Positions 5,307-5,975 of a DNA stretch of 5,975 nt are shown here, piece after piece. A program made the translations under genes and the position numbers. Below the pieces are notes generated by a model. That model made no database searches, was not told where the DNA came from, and was given only the letters and a program-made list of their open reading frames with translations. Source of the DNA: Nitrososphaera sp. (GTDB taxonomy: Archaea; Thermoproteota; Nitrososphaeria; Nitrososphaerales; Nitrososphaeraceae). The stretch lies in assembly GCA_022545875.1 (NCBI GenBank), contig JAKEIF010000041.1, positions 1-5,975 of the forward strand. Reading direction: 5' to 3'. Numbering within the stretch: the stretch's first letter is position 1; each line of letters starts with the position of its first letter.

Positions 5307-5975
5307 ATGCATGAAGAAAAAATAAAGCGCTTGGCCACGATGAAAAAACAGGCCGAGAACGGTGGCGGTCCTGAGAGAATCGAAGCCCAGCATTCTAAAG
5401 GCAAGCTCACTGCGAGGGAGAGAATTTCACTTTTGCTTGATGAGGGGACCTTTGTAGAGCTAGACAAATACGTGACTCACAAGAGCGATGACCCCTCTAT
5501 TCCCAAATTCTATGGCGACGGTTCGGTCACCGGGTTTGGTACTATTTGCGGAAGGCAGGTATTCGTGTTTTCATACGATTTTACGATTCTTGGCGGGTCT
5601 CTCGGCGAGATGACCGGCAGGAAAATATCAAAGGCAATGGAGCATGCGATAAAGGTAGGATGCCCGATTATCGGTATCATTGACTCCGGCGGGGCGCGCA
5701 TACAGGAAGGCGTGAGCAGCCTCGACGCATATGGCGATATATTCTTCCGAAACACCATGGCCTCCGGCGTTATTCCGCAGATCACTGCAAGCATCGGTCC
5801 ATGCGCAGGAGGCGCCGTGTATTCACCAGCCATGACTGACTTTGTTGTCATGGTAGAAAATATCGGGCAGATGTTTGTGACTGGGCCCGAAGTGGTAAAG
5901 GAAGTGCTAAGTCAGGAAGTATCCTTTGAAGAGCTCGGCGGAGCGCGGGCTCACGGCAGCAAGTCCGGCGTTGCC
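5307..5975 (+). CDS. pccB: Acetyl-/propionyl-CoA carboxylase, carboxyltransferase subunit (5' part)
   Basis: This subunit transfers carboxyl from carboxybiotin to acetyl-CoA or propionyl-CoA. In thaumarchaea the enzyme serves both carboxylation steps of the 3-hydroxypropionate/4-hydroxybutyrate cycle. The first 223 residues are present, of about 510-520 in the family; the frame runs open off the window end. Visible motifs are KLTARERI (33-40), [10 protein letters not shown], the [18 protein letters not shown] segment, the N-terminal crotonase-type oxyanion loop [10 protein letters not shown] (126-135), [16 protein letters not shown] (from G164) and MFVTGPEVV. The ATG at 5307 fits the box A as a near-leaderless start; a second ATG at codon 12 is less likely because it would remove conserved N-terminal helix sequence. 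The residue that sets acetyl- versus propionyl-CoA preference lies in the missing C-terminal half. Biotin carboxylase and carrier genes would be expected downstream but are outside the window. Confidence 0.93.
   Translation, partial: MHEEKIKRLATMKKQAENGGGPERIEAQHSKGKLTARERISLLLDEGTFVELDKYVTHKSDDPSIPKFYGDGSVTGFGTICGRQVFVFSYDFTILGGSLGEMTGRKISKAMEHAIKVGCPIIGIIDSGGARIQEGVSSLDAYGDIFFRNTMASGVIPQITASIGPCAGGAVYSPAMTDFVVMVENIGQMFVTGPEVVKEVLSQEVSFEELGGARAHGSKSGVA

Noticed and set aside
5510..5851. 113-codon minus-strand open frame inside the carboxylase gene
   Set aside because: It lies wholly opposite a strongly conserved coding region with clear catalytic motifs and has no promoter or ribosome binding site of its own; it is an antisense shadow.

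Overview
The window looks like a chromosomal segment of an ammonia-oxidising archaeon (Thaumarchaeota/Nitrososphaerota). Four things point there: a short archaeal NusA made of two KH domains joined to archaeal-type S12 and S7 genes, a clamp-loader large subunit (RfcL), AT-rich box A promoters lying close to start codons, and a biotin-dependent acyl-CoA carboxylase subunit of the kind used in the thaumarchaeal 3-hydroxypropionate/4-hydroxybutyrate CO2-fixation cycle. The moderate base composition (roughly half G+C by eye) and frequent AGG/AGA arginine codons suit the soil Nitrososphaera side better than the AT-rich marine Nitrosopumilus side. This placement is inference; no search was run.

Layout. 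(1) Positions 1-1655, + strand: the 3' end of a gene that by synteny may be L30e, then nusA, rpsL (S12) and rpsG (S7) spaced 2 nt apart. This is the distal end of the archaeal RNA polymerase/str-type transcription-translation operon. (2) Positions 1667-2101, - strand: a small secreted protein with a predicted beta-sandwich, convergent with rpsG and only 11 nt from it. (3) A 126-nt divergent intergenic region (2102-2227) with a box A for each direction. (4) Positions 2228-5185, + strand: a compact cassette of an unrecognised 372-aa protein, RfcL, a cysteine-rich protein with ligands for about three zinc ions, and a 70-aa helical-hairpin protein. The first three genes are joined by ATGA stop/start overlaps, so the unknown proteins are probably co-translated with the clamp loader. 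(5) A 121-nt intergenic region with a perfect 7-bp-arm inverted repeat just upstream of a strong box A. (6) Position 5307 to the window end: the first 223 residues of an acetyl-/propionyl-CoA carboxylase carboxyltransferase subunit.

How they fit together: region 1 serves transcription elongation and the small ribosomal subunit; region 4 is built around loading of the PCNA sliding clamp and carries three uncharacterised partners; region 6 begins a carbon-fixation gene or operon with its own promoter and a candidate operator. No mobile element, CRISPR array, tRNA or rRNA was seen. The best candidate for an undescribed system is the RfcL-linked cassette.
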